Assembly (NCBI GenBank): GCA_920105625.2
Contig: OV050032.1
Location: 78,163,879 to 78,227,878, forward strand
Direction: 5' to 3'
DNA length: 64,000 nt
Source: Clusia tigrina
Taxonomy: Eukaryota; Arthropoda; Insecta; Diptera; Clusiidae
The notes under the pieces are model-generated. The model ran no database searches. It was given only the letters and a program-made list of their open reading frames with translations, and was not told the origin of the DNA. Both the position numbers and the translations under genes were made by a program. Of this stretch, positions 10,671-22,092 are shown one piece after another. Every line of letters starts with the position of its first letter. Position 1 is the stretch's first letter.

Positions 10671-10946
10671 ACATAGAGTTCAACTGTGTCCGTATTTAAG
10701 TTTAGTAAAAATAATTGTATCAAGTAGTTAGCCTTTTTTTAAAATTAATAAATAAATAAAATAATTAAATCAACGTAAACAAGCTTTGAATACTTTAGAG
10801 ATTTTCTGTAAACGACTCCTGGAAATCCGGCGAGCTTACCCCGGCGAAAACGAGTCGTTACAGCTGACACACTTAAACAAAAAACAGCAACAAAAAGAAA
10901 CGCATATTTTTCTTTCGTCTCAAACGAAAACAATGGCAACTCCAAA

Positions 10947-12048
10947 TTGCCAGTCGAAGTGACAGAGAGCAGAGCACGATCTTCCTCTCCCGCTCTACTA
11001 GGTGCCAGCAATTCCCTACCTTGGAGTGTCCAATGCGCGACTCCCACTATGGAGTTTTATCCACTTACTACTTCAGCAATCACAATAACAACTCAAAGCT
11101 CATCTACCACAACTGTAACACCGGTGACTGCGACGGTAACGATTAGCTGCAACTCACCAATAATGGCAATCGGAACAACACCAATTTCATCAGCAACAAC
11201 AAACACGCAAGTACAAAATATAAATATTAAAACCAGTAATAAAATTACCGAAAATAAAAACACAAAACGAAACCGCGAAAAACAATCGCCAAACAAGTTA
11301 AATGAACAAAATACTAGTAACAAAAGACCGAAAAATAAAATGTTCAACACAACACAAACATCACTCCAAAAATATTGGAAAAATAGCTAATGGTGCCAAA
11401 ATAAAACAACCACTTTCACTATTTTCAATTGAATTGAAAATAAAAGATAACAATAAAGGCATATACGACATTACTCACCTCCTACACTGCAAAACTAGCT
11501 TTGAGCTACCCCGACAAAAGAGAACAATTCCCCAATGCACAAATTGCCAAAAGTACGGCCACACAAAAAACTACTGCCAGATAGACCCGGTGTGTGTCAA
11601 ATGTGCTGGAAAACACAAGACAAACATGTGCACAATTAAAATCGACGCTGATAGAGTATATATTAAATGCGTTCATTGCGGTGAAAACCACACGGCAAAC
11701 TACAGAGGATGTGCGATATATAAAGTTCTACAAGTCCGGAGATATCCTACACTTCGCAAGAAAGAAACAAATGAACAAATCAATATTGAAACAAACCAAA
11801 ACAATCACAATACAAAAATAAATGGCCAGAAAATCATCTCTGGTATTTCATACGCTCAAGCTGCACAAATGGAAACAATATCACAGGAGCAAAATCAAAT
11901 AAAAAGCAACTGCACATATGAAATAATATCAAACAATGACGATATATCCGAATTAAAAATAATGATGAAACAACTAATACATCAAATGACCAGTATGATG
12001 AACATAGTAACTATGCTTGTATGCAAAATAGATGAACGCAGTAAATAA
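10947..12048 (+). pseudogene. Jockey-1 copy B ORF1 (Gag-like, central deletion)
   Basis: The N-terminal part (10947-11390) is a Ser/Thr/Asn-rich disordered segment. In it SNSLPWSVQCATPTM resembles the ORF1 start of Jockey-2. No clean in-frame ATG precedes 11048, so the start is uncertain. At about 11383 the sequence jumps, out of frame, into IANGAKIKQPLSLFSIELK, so the RNA-binding domain present in copy A (1855-2157) is deleted. Three knuckles follow intact: CTNCQKYGHTKNYC, CVKCAGKHKTNMC and CVHCGENHTANYRGC. The protein would have been the RNA-coating partner of ORF2p. Confidence 0.83.
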
Positions 12049-14680
12049 AATAAATTTGGCAATATGGAATGCAAATGGACTGTCGCGCCATGAACTAGAA
12101 CTAAAGACTTTCCTAATAAATAATTCAATAGATGTCATTTTAATCTTGGAAACACATGCTACAGACAAAACATATGTTAAATTCCCTAACTTTGACATCC
12201 ATTACACAAATCATCCTGACAACAAATCTCACGGTGGAACGGCGATCATTATAAAAAAAATATGAATTACATTGAACTTGACGCATATAAAAAAGAAAAC
12301 CTTCAAGCAACCACAATATCACTAAATGACTCGAAAGGACAAATCGTAGTATCTGCTGTCTATTGTCAACCAAAATATAAAAACACAAAAGAACAATATC
12401 TAGACTATTTAAAAAAACTGGGGAATCGCTATTTAGCCGGAGGTTACTATAACGCTAAAAATGTTTTATGGGGATCAAAGTTGACAAACGCAAAAGGACG
12501 CGAGTTACTTAAAGCTATACGATATATTAATGGTCGATTCATTAGCACTGGTGAACCAACATACTGGCCAACAGATACAAAAAAACAACCAGATTTAATA
12601 GACTTCTGTATCACAAAAAATATTCTTCATAAACAGCTGACTATTAAATCATGTTTAGAATTCTCCTCAGACCACTCCCCAATCCTAATGACATTACTAG
12701 GATCAATAGAGACCAGACTTTTCTCAGGCATCTATAACAATAAAACTGACTGGAATAATTTTCGTCTAGCACTGGAAAAACAACTAAAAATAGATATACG
12801 ATTAAAAACAAAAATGAAATCGATTCCGCAATCGCATACTTCAATGATAGCGTCATCGAAGCAATCACAGCTTCAACACCGAAGCTAACGTTAGCAAATA
12901 CGGACACTACACCAGCGTTCATCAAGGGAAAAATTAAATTGAAAAGGAAGCTCCGGAAAACATGGCAAATCACTAGGAATCCGGAAGATAAACGCAGCCT
13001 AAACAAGGCAACAAATGAATTAAAAATTTTACTTCAGAAAAACAGAGAAAAGGAACTAGAAAAACATATGCTGAACTTGGGAACGACCACATCAACAAAT
13101 TACTCTCTTTGGAAGGCTACGAAAAAACTCACTGGTGCAATAATACACAAACCTCCTATCAAAACACAAACCGGTACATGGGCGAAAACAAGTAAAGACA
13201 AGCCAGCACACTGGCCAAACATTTCCTTGAAATATTTACAAGCGAAATGGACAATCAAAACACTCATCTTGACAATGTAATAAATATCCCGCAATCCAAA
13301 ACAAAAAAGACGTCAGTGGCAGAAATCAAAAACAAAATTAAAAAATTAAAAGACAAAAAGGCGCCAGGATATGATCTGATAAGCGGGAAAATGCTAAAAG
13401 AAATGCCTGATATAGCTATACTCGTAATATATATCCGAAGTATATTTAACTGCATGCTAGAAACTAAGTATTTCTCTCGCTTATGGAAAGTTGCACAGAT
13501 AACAGCCATCAGCAAGCCAGGAAAAGATGCCACCAAAACAACTTCTTATCGACCTATCAGTCTATTGCCAATACTATCGAAAGTATTTGAAAGGATACTA
13601 CAGGACAGATTAGAGCCAATCTTAACAACAAAAAATTTAATACCCAGCCATCAGTATGGATTTAGAAGACAGCACTCAACTGTGCAACAGGTCCACAGGG
13701 TTGTAAACAAAATCCTCGAAAGTATAGACAACAAAAAATACTGTGTAGCTGTATACTTGGACATTGCAAAAGCATTTGACAAGGTGTGTCACAAAGGACT
13801 TCTATATAAACTTAAGCGAATATTTCCACAAAATTATTATGACATTTTAAAGAGCTATATAAGCGAACGACAACTCTACGTAAAATATGACGAGGATTGC
13901 TCAGACATCCTACCAATGACAGCTGGAGTACCACAAGGCAGCGTATTAGGACCTCTACTATACTTAATATTCACAGCAGATATACCAATTCCAACGAAAA
14001 GCAATGCGATGATAGCAACATTCGCAGACGACACAGTTTTAATGGCATCACACAATGACGAAAAAAAAGCAACAAATGCAATCCAACATATATTAGACAA
14101 TGTAGTAGCATGGTGTGACTTATGGGGAATAGAGATAAATAAAGACAAAACTGTGCAAGTGTCCAAACAAATAAAAACTCACTCTGCTGCAAAATATCTT
14201 GGAATAACCATAGACGAAAAATTGACTTGGAAGCAGCACATCATTAACAAGCGAAACGATGCAAAAAATAAGTACCGACAGTTAAGCTGGCTACTTGGAC
14301 GAGCATCTAGACTATCTCTCTACAACAAACTAATAATATACAAGACAATAATAGCGCCTATCTGGAAATATGGAATCGAGATATGGGGCACAGCTAGCAT
14401 ATCAAACTTAAATTTAATACAACGAATGCAGTCAAGAATACTACGAACAATTACAAATGCTGAATGGTATATCCCGAACGAGGTTATACACCATGACCTG
14501 CACATTGAAACCATCAAGGACACAATCACAAAATGCAGCACCAAACATATACACCGACTGAGAGGCCAGCAAAACCTGGAACTGCGTAGTGCAGCAGACA
14601 CGGAGGGTGCAACTCCAAGAAGATTGAAGCGAATTTCCCCTGCAGAACTTACAGGAAGGTTTAAAAAAATAAATACATAA
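12032..14680 (+). pseudogene. Jockey-1 copy B ORF2 (endonuclease and reverse transcriptase)
   Basis: ORF2 overlaps the end of ORF1 by 17 bp. The endonuclease part runs 12032-12265 and 12262-12888, split at an ATGA after eight A's; GGYYNAKN replaces the GGDYNAKN of copy A, so a likely catalytic Asp is lost. One-base changes near 12813 and 13200 shift the frame twice more. The RT is then open from 13247 to 14680: YRPISLLPILSKVFERIL, HQYGFRRQHST, YLDIAKAFDKV, GVPQGSVLGPLLY, FADDTVLMA, YLGITIDEKL. Relative to copy A about 50 bp is missing near 14160. The RT motifs are intact but the full polyprotein cannot be made. Confidence 0.9.
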
Positions 14681-14876
14681 CAATAACAAAATAAATAATT
14701 AATTATAAACACAAATAAAATGATGGATAAATAGAGAAAACAGATAAATAAAAGAAGTTCTTTTGGCATTGGCAAAAAGAGCATATTCAATCCAAACCTG
14801 CACAAAATATTACTTAATATTATTGTTATAGATTGTAATATATAGAGGAAGAAATAAAAAAAAATAAATAAAAAAA

Positions 14877-14888
14877 ATGTATTATGCC
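14877..14888. other. Target-site duplication, right copy, of Jockey-1 copy B
   Basis: ATGTATTATGCC follows the A-rich LINE tail directly and matches 9015-9026. The equivalents at the 3' ends of copies A and C are 4795-4806 and 24920-24931. Confidence 0.92.
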
Positions 14889-15715
14889 ACGAGACTCAAA
14901 AAAAACCTCAAAATCTGTATTCACGTATTCCAACCCGTTGTCTGAACGAAACCGTTTGATTTTCTTTCCCGTTTGATTTTTGACCTGATTAATGAACTTT
15001 TTGTATGAATTAAATGCATCCGATTTCTTTGCAATAAAATCTATATGCATGTATCGAGAATAGTCATCTATAAATGTTATAAATCGTCGCTGTGAATCAA
15101 ATTTAAAATGCCCGCACTCTGTACTTCTGAATAGCTTTTAAACGGCTTTCGATGTATTTTCTCGATTGCACACATTTCACATTTAAAACCGTCTGGCACA
15201 CTCTTGACATTAACCGTCAGGCCAAGTACCATATTTTTCCAAGACATTTGTATTATAGAATTATAATTGAGATGACCGAATGTTTGATGCCAACGCTCTA
15301 TTTCACTAGACTTAGCTGTCATTGCATACTCGAATTTTTTAAAGTTTACGTTAAACAGGCCGTTTTCCAAACTCGCGACACACACTAGTTGGTTATCTTT
15401 AGTTTTAACTTCTGCCCTGTCTTTGAAAAAATTTACCTCATTTTCATTTTCTATTATTTTACTAACCGATAAGATGTTTGTATACAAACTTGGTACATAC
15501 AAAAGGTTACTTAACAAAATTTTCATATTTTTATATTTAACATTAATCGTGCCAATACCTTCTGCCTTTACCGTTTCACTTGATGCTAAAACAATAATTT
15601 TTTCATATAGTTTAAGCGCAGAAAAGCTATTTTTTTCAATACACTTGTGTGATGAAGCGCCACTGTCTAATATCCAGCCGGTTTCATTCGGATTAGTCAC
15701 GCAGCTGAAGGCCAT
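14877..15715 (-). pseudogene. Copia-1 unit 2 protease and integrase N-terminal half
   Basis: One open frame (15715-15077) covers the protease signature GWILDSGASSHKC, the pre-integrase motif ERWHQTFGHLNY and the Cys pair CEMCAIEKIHRKPF, ending at HSDDL. A ~46-bp deletion, also in unit 3 but not in unit 1, removes the core after the first catalytic Asp and shifts the frame. The remaining core (15050-14877) shows FRSDNGLEYVN with the second Asp and stops at the LINE insertion site in GIIH. The protease part is better preserved than in unit 1. Confidence 0.87.
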
Positions 15716-15739
15716 CGTTGTTTCCTTCCTATGCGTTCC

Positions 15740-16483
15740 GCACTGAGAACGTGTGTGCCCCCTTCTTCCACACTCGTAACACTTTACATTGCTATTTTGT
15801 TTTCCGTTATTCTGCGCACTTCGATTGCGCTACTGTTGTTGTTGTTGTTGTTGTTGTGAATAATTGGTTGTTATTCGATTTTATTCGTTATTTCGGTGAT
15901 TAAATGGAAAAACCTTTTCGCCACTGATGTCGACCTTGTGACCTCTACGATGTTCTTCTTCCAATAATTTTGCCTTTAAAGATTCTAGTGACGGCAAATT
16001 GTCTCTACTTTCTATTGCAACTACAAAGTTTTCCATAGCTGGCGGTAAACTGCATAATAGTAATATTGTTATTAAATCATTTTCAATTTTTACACCAATT
16101 TCAGCCAGACTTTCGACCAACGAACAAAACTCATTAATTTGCGGTGCAAATTTTTCACTGCTTGAAAACTCGAATTTGACCAAGATTTTAAAGAGGTTTA
16201 CCTTTCTTGCGGGTCCCCTTGCATTATATAGGCTTTCAAGTGTATCCCACGCTGCCTTTGCCGTTAAGCATCCTTTAATATTTAGCAATTCAGATGTTTT
16301 TACACAGAGAGTCATGGTTGCCTGCGCTTTCTGGTCACAAATTTTCCAGGCCTCATTCACTTCATTCGGAACCTCTTCCGCAATTACTTTCCATAAGTCC
16401 AGCGTTATTAGCAAACTCTTCATCTGGAGTGACCATAATGAATAATTATCACCACTTAATTTGTCGATTGACGCTAAATTCAT
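15740..16483 (-). pseudogene. Copia-1 unit 2 gag with CCHC knuckle
   Basis: The 200-codon capsid-like frame from ATG at 16483 encodes exactly the same protein as unit 1. It ends at the same TAA (15881). The frame then continues through seven CAA codons (one more than unit 1), a TAG, and the CYECGRRGHTRSQC knuckle at 15781-15740. The identity with unit 1, against several differences in unit 3, marks the gag/LTR part of this unit as a recent duplicate of unit 1. Confidence 0.87.
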
Positions 16484-16551
16484 ATAAATTTTTGTTTTGT
16501 TTTTTTAAATTTTATTCAATCCGCCCAAAAAAAAAAACAAACTACTACCTT

Positions 16552-16716
16552 TGTTAGCGAAATTAAAAGAACACGTCCGTTCAATTAAATAGCTTTAATG
16601 CAAGTAATAGAAAAGAAGAGTACATTCTGTTGCTTAGTCTAAATATTTGCATACTATCGTAATATACCATATATTAATGCAAAGTAGGTAGGGTTGCATT
16701 TGTTAGTATTCTGACA
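16552..16716 (-). repeat. Copia-1 LTR 2 (shared by units 2 and 3)
   Basis: 165 bp, TGTTAG...CTGACA, exactly 10,044 bp from LTR 1. It has the same layout: the gag side of unit 2 to the left and the polypurine tract of unit 3 to the right. Confidence 0.87.
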
Positions 16717-16766
16717 AACTCCACCTCAACACGACTACTTTCATTTAGGAAAGATAAAATCAAATG

Positions 16767-18363
16767 TTAAGTCAAATGGTAGGTTTTTACAATAAATTTC
16801 AATTTCATATCATTACATAGTTTTTCATGACGTTCCTTAGGTAAACTTTTAGTTAAAATATCAGCCACATTATCTGGTGACGGGACGTAGTGGATATCAA
16901 TCTCATTGTTCATATATTTGTCTCGCAGGTAGTGGTACCGAATGTCTATATGTTTACTTCGCTTGATTACCATTGGATTTTTAACTGCAAATTGATCGCT
17001 CTGATTGTCACAAAAAACTATTTTAGCTTCGCTCACCAGGTCTCGAAATCCTATCTCCAGCAGTAAACTTTGGTGGAATCTCACCTCTCTAACTCCCGAG
17101 CACATAGCGACATATTCGGCCTCCATCGTACTGAGAGCCACGATACTTTGCTTTTTGGATTCCCTTGCTACTAAATTTTCACCCATCGATACAGTGAACC
17201 CACTATATGATCTACGGTCAGTGTTGTCGAAAGCCCAATCCGAATCTGTAAAACATATTAAACTATTGCATTTAGCGTTATAAGTTAACACACCTTTGGG
17301 TCTCGCTCGAAGATATCTGAGCACTCGTTTCGCTGCCATAAAATGTTCTCTATGCGGATGTGAGTTACATTGCGCTAATTTTGTTAAAACATGTGCTATG
17401 TCTGGTCTCGACACTATCGCTAAGTAGGTAAGGCTTCCGATAAGCGACTGATATTGTAAAATGTCACATCCGGAACATTTCGTAGGGTCAGTGCATTTCT
17501 CTCATACTGTGTCACTTGCGAAAGGGGTAGACGCGCCTTGACAATCTTGCATATTCCATTTTGTCAAAAGTTGTGTTGTGTACCGGTGTTGATGAATTAT
17601 CATTTCACCTTCGTCCTTGCCTCTCAATCTCCATGCCTAAATAATAGTTAATAGGACCTTTATTCACCACTTTGATTTTCTCTTCCAGATTTGTGATTAT
17701 TTTTTGTATGATTTCACCTGTTGTGCAAGCTAATATAATTTCATCGACATACACACACATGATGTTAATCTGTCCATCGGTCTTCAAAATGTAAATACAG
17801 TTGTCTGACTTGCATCGATAGAAACCAATGTTGCAAAGTATTTCATTTAATTTATCATTCCAATTTCTGCCGGCTTGTTTTAGTCCATACAAGGCTTTGT
17901 TTAATTTGCATACGTGATTTTGTTTATCTTTGTCCACGAATCGCTCCGGTTGGCGCATATACACTTCTTCTTTAAGATTTCCATTTAAATATGCTGAAAT
18001 TACCTCGATGTGATACACCAAAAGCTCATACTGCACCGCTATTGACAATATTATCCTAATCGACGTATGTCTTACGACAGGCGCATAAGTGTCTACGTAG
18101 TCCACGCCTGCCCTCTGTGTACACCCGAGCGCCACCAATCTGGCTTTGTATTTTTCTACCGTTCCATCTGGATTATATTTCGTATTGAACACCCATCTCG
18201 ACCCGACAATGTTTTTTTTTTTTGGAGGTTCAACCAACACCCAGGTTCCACTTTCTATTATTGCGTCATATTCTGTTTCCATAGCGTTTTTCCACTCCGC
18301 TGCGTTGTTAGAACAAAGTGCTGCTGTCACCGTACCAGGGTTTTCTAAAAACGCATTTAACAC
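16767..18363 (-). pseudogene. Copia-1 unit 3 reverse transcriptase-RNase H
   Basis: This is nearly identical to the unit 2 copy, with the same frameshift (near 17620) and the same CVYVDEIILAC box in place of YVDD. It also has a private nonsense change: at 17502-17504 the minus strand reads TGA where unit 2 has TTA. RNase H motifs FTDSDWAFD and STMEAEYVAM remain (open frame 17414-16767). The private stop shows that units 2 and 3 are distinct copies rather than one sequence read twice. Confidence 0.9.
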
Positions 18364-18587
18364 TTCATTATTTCCGTTCGGTTAATTCGTTCTCTTCCAG
18401 ACACCTGCTGTCCGAGTGAGTCTAGATCCACCTGTGTTGTATCCACTTTCAGCTTTCTGAACTTCTGGTTCGCTGTACTCACTTGCGCTTTCGAATACTT
18501 TGATCTCATTTTCCGAATTTACAGTTTTCTTCTCTTCTCTATTATCTTCCGGCCTTTCTTCTATTTTGTTCTCTATTGAGCCCGTGT

Positions 18588-19070
18588 CTATAATAGAAAA
18601 TTGCCCTTCAGGCTCTGTTTTTCGTTTTCACCTTTTCCTTTATAGAATTCATTTTCTAGGAATACCACATCCCGAGCTAGAGTGATCTTTCTATTTTCAC
18701 TGTTGTAAAATCTATATGCTTTAGATGTATAAGAGTAACCCACAAAGTATAGCACAACTCCTCTGGGCTCAAACTTTGATTTTCGTAAGCGCTTATCAAG
18801 CACAACTACCTTGCAACCAAAAGTTTTAAAATGTTTGATCCATGGTTTCCTATCAAACCAGCACTCGAACGGAGTTCTTTCTTTAATTACGCTGGTGATG
18901 GACCGATTTCTTATATAAACTCCTGTATTCAGGGCTTCAGCCCACACACTTTGAGGGAGATTAGTTGAATTCATTAAACACCGTGCCATTTCAACTAACG
19001 TACGATTTGCCTTTTCTGCGACCCCGTTTTGTTGAGGTGTATAAGTTACAGTAGTTTCATGTATTATGCC
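18588..19070 (-). pseudogene. Copia-1 unit 3 integrase C-terminal half
   Basis: This carries GIIHETTVTYTPQQNGVAEK with the catalytic Glu, and the same downstream integrase C-terminal segments as unit 2. One residue differs (KSKFEPRG here, KSKFGPRG in unit 2). It is separated from its N-terminal half (24920-25120) by LINE copy C. The duplicated target ATGTATTATGCC is at 19059-19070. Confidence 0.88.
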
Positions 19071-20990
19071 TAGAATTATGACATAGTGTAGAAAGTTTTG
19101 AACAGTGCAGACGTGTTTAAGCTCGCTCCGCAAAAATTAATTCTTCAATACAAATCTATTAAGTTAAAGTAACTTAAGTTGTAAAGAAAAAGTGCAATAG
19201 TGCAGTGATCGACTAGAACGAATCTACCGGTCACTTACTGGGACACATCTTTTAAAATAGAATAAAATAAGAACAAATCACAAATTTATAATGAGTGTGG
19301 CTGTGTGAGGAGCAAATTTTAGGCGTAAATTTGCCCCTACATATTTAGTTTTGCCATAACGCCCCAAACGTGGATATTTAAAATAGGGGCCAAGTGCTTA
19401 AACAACCAACCCTAAAATATATACGTTAATAGTCCTAAGACTTTGGCACCTCCCACTTTCATTGCTAAAACCACACACACAACCGCCATCATATTTAGTG
19501 CAGTAGCCATCATACAAGTGAGTCTAAGACACCTCCCACCATAGTAATGCTACCAACAACAAGTGTTATACTCTGCGTTGGGAGGACAGAAGACACAGCC
19601 ACAATTAAGTCAGACAGTGGAACCCTGTGATAAGCGACGAAAAACATGCAACGAAGTCAACAACGCAAGATAACACAGGAGAATATCACAGAAACAATTG
19701 TGCAACCGGCTGACCACAGTTCAAATAATATGAATTTACAACAACAGTGCCCAACGCACTGATATGAATTTACAACAACAGTGTCCCACGCACTGATATG
19801 AATTTACAACAACAGTGCCTAACGCAATGTTAGAAATTTACAAGAGATCGCGACAGAAGTTGCCGACTGCATTAGTTCGGAAAATAGCCCACTAACAATA
19901 CCCAAAAACAAAGGCCAAGCACAAAGTGGAACACGACAGACCGATCGCTAAGCACACCAACAGGCCGGACAAAGCATAAAGAGGAGAAGCAGAATTAAAT
20001 ATCCAATATTTAATATTTTTAAATATTTTATGCCATCGATAGAAAATATCAACAAAGTGCTGAAGGTGGCCGAAGGACAAATAGCAAAAACAACAAACAA
20101 CACAAGGAACAACAACAAGGTAAATCATCACGACAACAACACAATATTGAAGGTGGCCCAAGGGCAAAAACTTACAAGAACAACAGCGAGAAAGCAACAA
20201 CAATGTGCTGAAGGTGGCCCAAGGTCAAATTCAAACGAGAAGAACAATGCGGGAAACCGTAGCAACATGCCACAACAAACTACAGTTCCCGCACAACAAC
20301 AACTATTGGATGATCTACACTAAACCTGGAGCATAAAAGCAGGAGCAACTGGCAACCCAGCCTCTTTCTTTCATTCGGCATCAGGCAGACAAGACGCTCT
20401 TCCTTTCATTCGGCATCAGGCAGACAAGACGCTCTTTCTTTCATTCGGCATCAGGCAGAAGAGACGCTCTTTCTTTCATTCGGCATCAGGCAGACGAGAC
20501 GCTCTTTCTTTCTTTCAGCATCAGGCAGTCCAGACGCATCGTACTAAACAGAAGCTAGGGGAATCTAGAGGAGATTATGGTTTATAATCGATTCTCTGCT
20601 AGAAACCCACACTGACAAACGCTACAGAAGCTAGGGGAATCTAGAGGAGATTATGGTTTATAATCGATTCTCTGCTAGAAACCCACACTGACAAACGCAA
20701 CAGAAGCTAGGGGGACATAGAGTTCAACTGTGTCCGTATTTAAGTTTAGTAAAAATAATTGTATCAAGTAGTTAGCCTTTTTTTAAAATTAATAAATAAA
20801 TAAAATAATTAAATCAACGTAAACAAGCTTTGAATACTTTAGAGATTTTCTGTAAACGACTCCTGGAAATCCGGCGAGCTTACCCCGGCGAAAACGAGTC
20901 GTTACAGCTGACACACTTAAACAAAAAACAGCAACAAAAAGAAACGCTTATTTTTCTTTCATCTCAAACGAAAACAATGGCAACTCCAAA

Positions 20991-22092
20991 TTGCCAGTCG
21001 AAGTGACAGAGAGCAGAGCACGATCTTGCTCTCCCGCTCTACTAGGTGCCAGCAATTCCCTACCTTGGAGTGTCCAATGCGCGACTCCCACTATGGAGTT
21101 TTATCCACTTACTACTTCAGCAATCACAATAACAACTCAAAGCTCATCTACCACAACTGTAACACCGGTGACTGCGACGGTAACGATTAGCTGCAACTCA
21201 CCAATAATGGCAATCGGAACAACACCAATTTCATCAGCAACAACAAACACGCAAGTACAAAATATAAATATTAAAACCAGTAATAAAATTACCGAAAATA
21301 AAAACACAAAACGAAACCGCGAAAGACAATCGCCAAACAAGTTAAATGAACAAAATACTAGTAACAAAAGACCGAAAAATAAAATGTTCAACACAACACA
21401 AACATCACTCCAAAAATATTGGAAAAATAGCTAATGGTGCCAAAATAAAACAACCACTTTCACTATTTTCAATTGAATTGAAAATAAAAGATAACAATAA
21501 AGGCATATACGACATTACTCACCTCCTACACTGCAAAACTAGCTTTGAGCTACCCCGACAAAAGAGAACAATTCCCCAATGCACAAATTGCCAAAAGTAC
21601 GGCCACACAAAAAACTACTGCCAGATAGACCCGGTGTGTGTCAAATGTGCTGGAAAACACAAGACAAACATGTGCACAATTAAAATCGACGCTGATAGAG
21701 TATATATTAAATGCGTTCATTGCGGTGAAAACCACACGGCAAACTACAGAGGATGTGCGATATATAAAGTTCTACAAGTCCGGAGATATCCTACACTTCG
21801 CAAGAAAGAAACAAATGAACAAATCAATATTGAAACAAACCAAAACAATCACAATACAAAAATAAATGGCCAGAAAATCATCTCTGGTATTTCATACGCT
21901 CAAGCTGCACAAATGGAAACAATATCACAGGAGCAAAATCAAATAAAAAGCAACTGCACATATGAAATAATATCAAACAATGACGATATATCCGAATTAA
22001 AAATAATGATGAAACAACTAATAAATCAAATGACCAGTATGATGAACATAGTAACTATGCTTGTATGCAAAATAGATGAACGCAGTAAATAA
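20991..22092 (+). pseudogene. Jockey-1 copy C ORF1 (Gag-like, central deletion)
   Basis: Structure as in copy B: a disordered N-terminal part (20991-21434), an out-of-frame junction near 21427 where the RNA-binding domain is deleted, then three knuckles (CTNCQKYGHTKNYC, CVKCAGKHKTNMC, CVHCGENHTANYRGC) in the frame ending at 22092. Only a few residues differ from copy B (for example NRERQSP against NREKQSP). The identical breakpoint shows that the deletion predates the duplication that made B and C. Confidence 0.83.

Larger units (their letters stand above)
9027..10946 (+). promoter_or_regulatory. Jockey-1 copy B 5' region (about 1.9 kb, non-coding)
   Basis: No convincing long coding frame is present; the 97-codon frame at 9986-10279 is low-complexity (N, Q, T). 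The region holds a promoter-like box at 9065-9072, a 34-bp triplicate (9684-9785), a TATA-like CATAAAAG near 10288, five copies of a 35-bp repeat (10318-10492) and a 76-bp duplicate (10504-10670). It is about four times longer than the 5' region of Jockey-2 (about 480 bp). Confidence 0.7.
9027..14876 (+). mobile_element. Jockey-1 copy B (LINE inserted in copia integrase)
   Basis: This is a 5.85-kb plus-strand LINE bounded by a perfect 12-bp target-site duplication and ending in an A-rich tail. Its layout is a 1.9-kb 5' region with promoter box and tandem repeats, ORF1 (10947-12048), ORF2 (12032-14680) and a short 3' UTR. The Jockey clade is indicated by the C2HC ORF1, the AP endonuclease and the RT motif set. 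It is not 5'-truncated in the usual LINE manner. ORF1 has lost its central part, and ORF2 has several frame breaks, one at the same site in all three copies. Confidence 0.93.
6508..16716 (-). mobile_element. Copia-1 unit 2, complete, with nested Jockey-1 copy B
   Basis: In minus-strand order the unit is LTR 2 (16716-16552), gag, knuckle, protease, integrase N-part, LINE copy B (14876-9027), integrase C-part, RT, RNase H, LTR 1. Without the LINE and its duplicated target the copia element is about 4.3 kb, within the usual range for the superfamily. The coding region has frameshifts and a disrupted integrase, so the unit is inert. Its gag/LTR part matches unit 1 and the rest matches unit 3. Confidence 0.9.

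Noticed and set aside
13876..14166. Hydrophobic minus-strand frames opposite LINE ORF2
   Set aside because: Antisense shadows: Phe/Leu/Ile-rich because the sense strand is A-rich. The sense frame carries RT motifs.
9027..14876. Jockey-1 as a telomeric HeT-A/TART-type element
   Set aside because: It is a LINE of the same broad clade, but it has a target-site duplication inside a copia gene and is not in a head-to-tail LINE array joined by A-tails. The tandem repeats arise from the copia unit.
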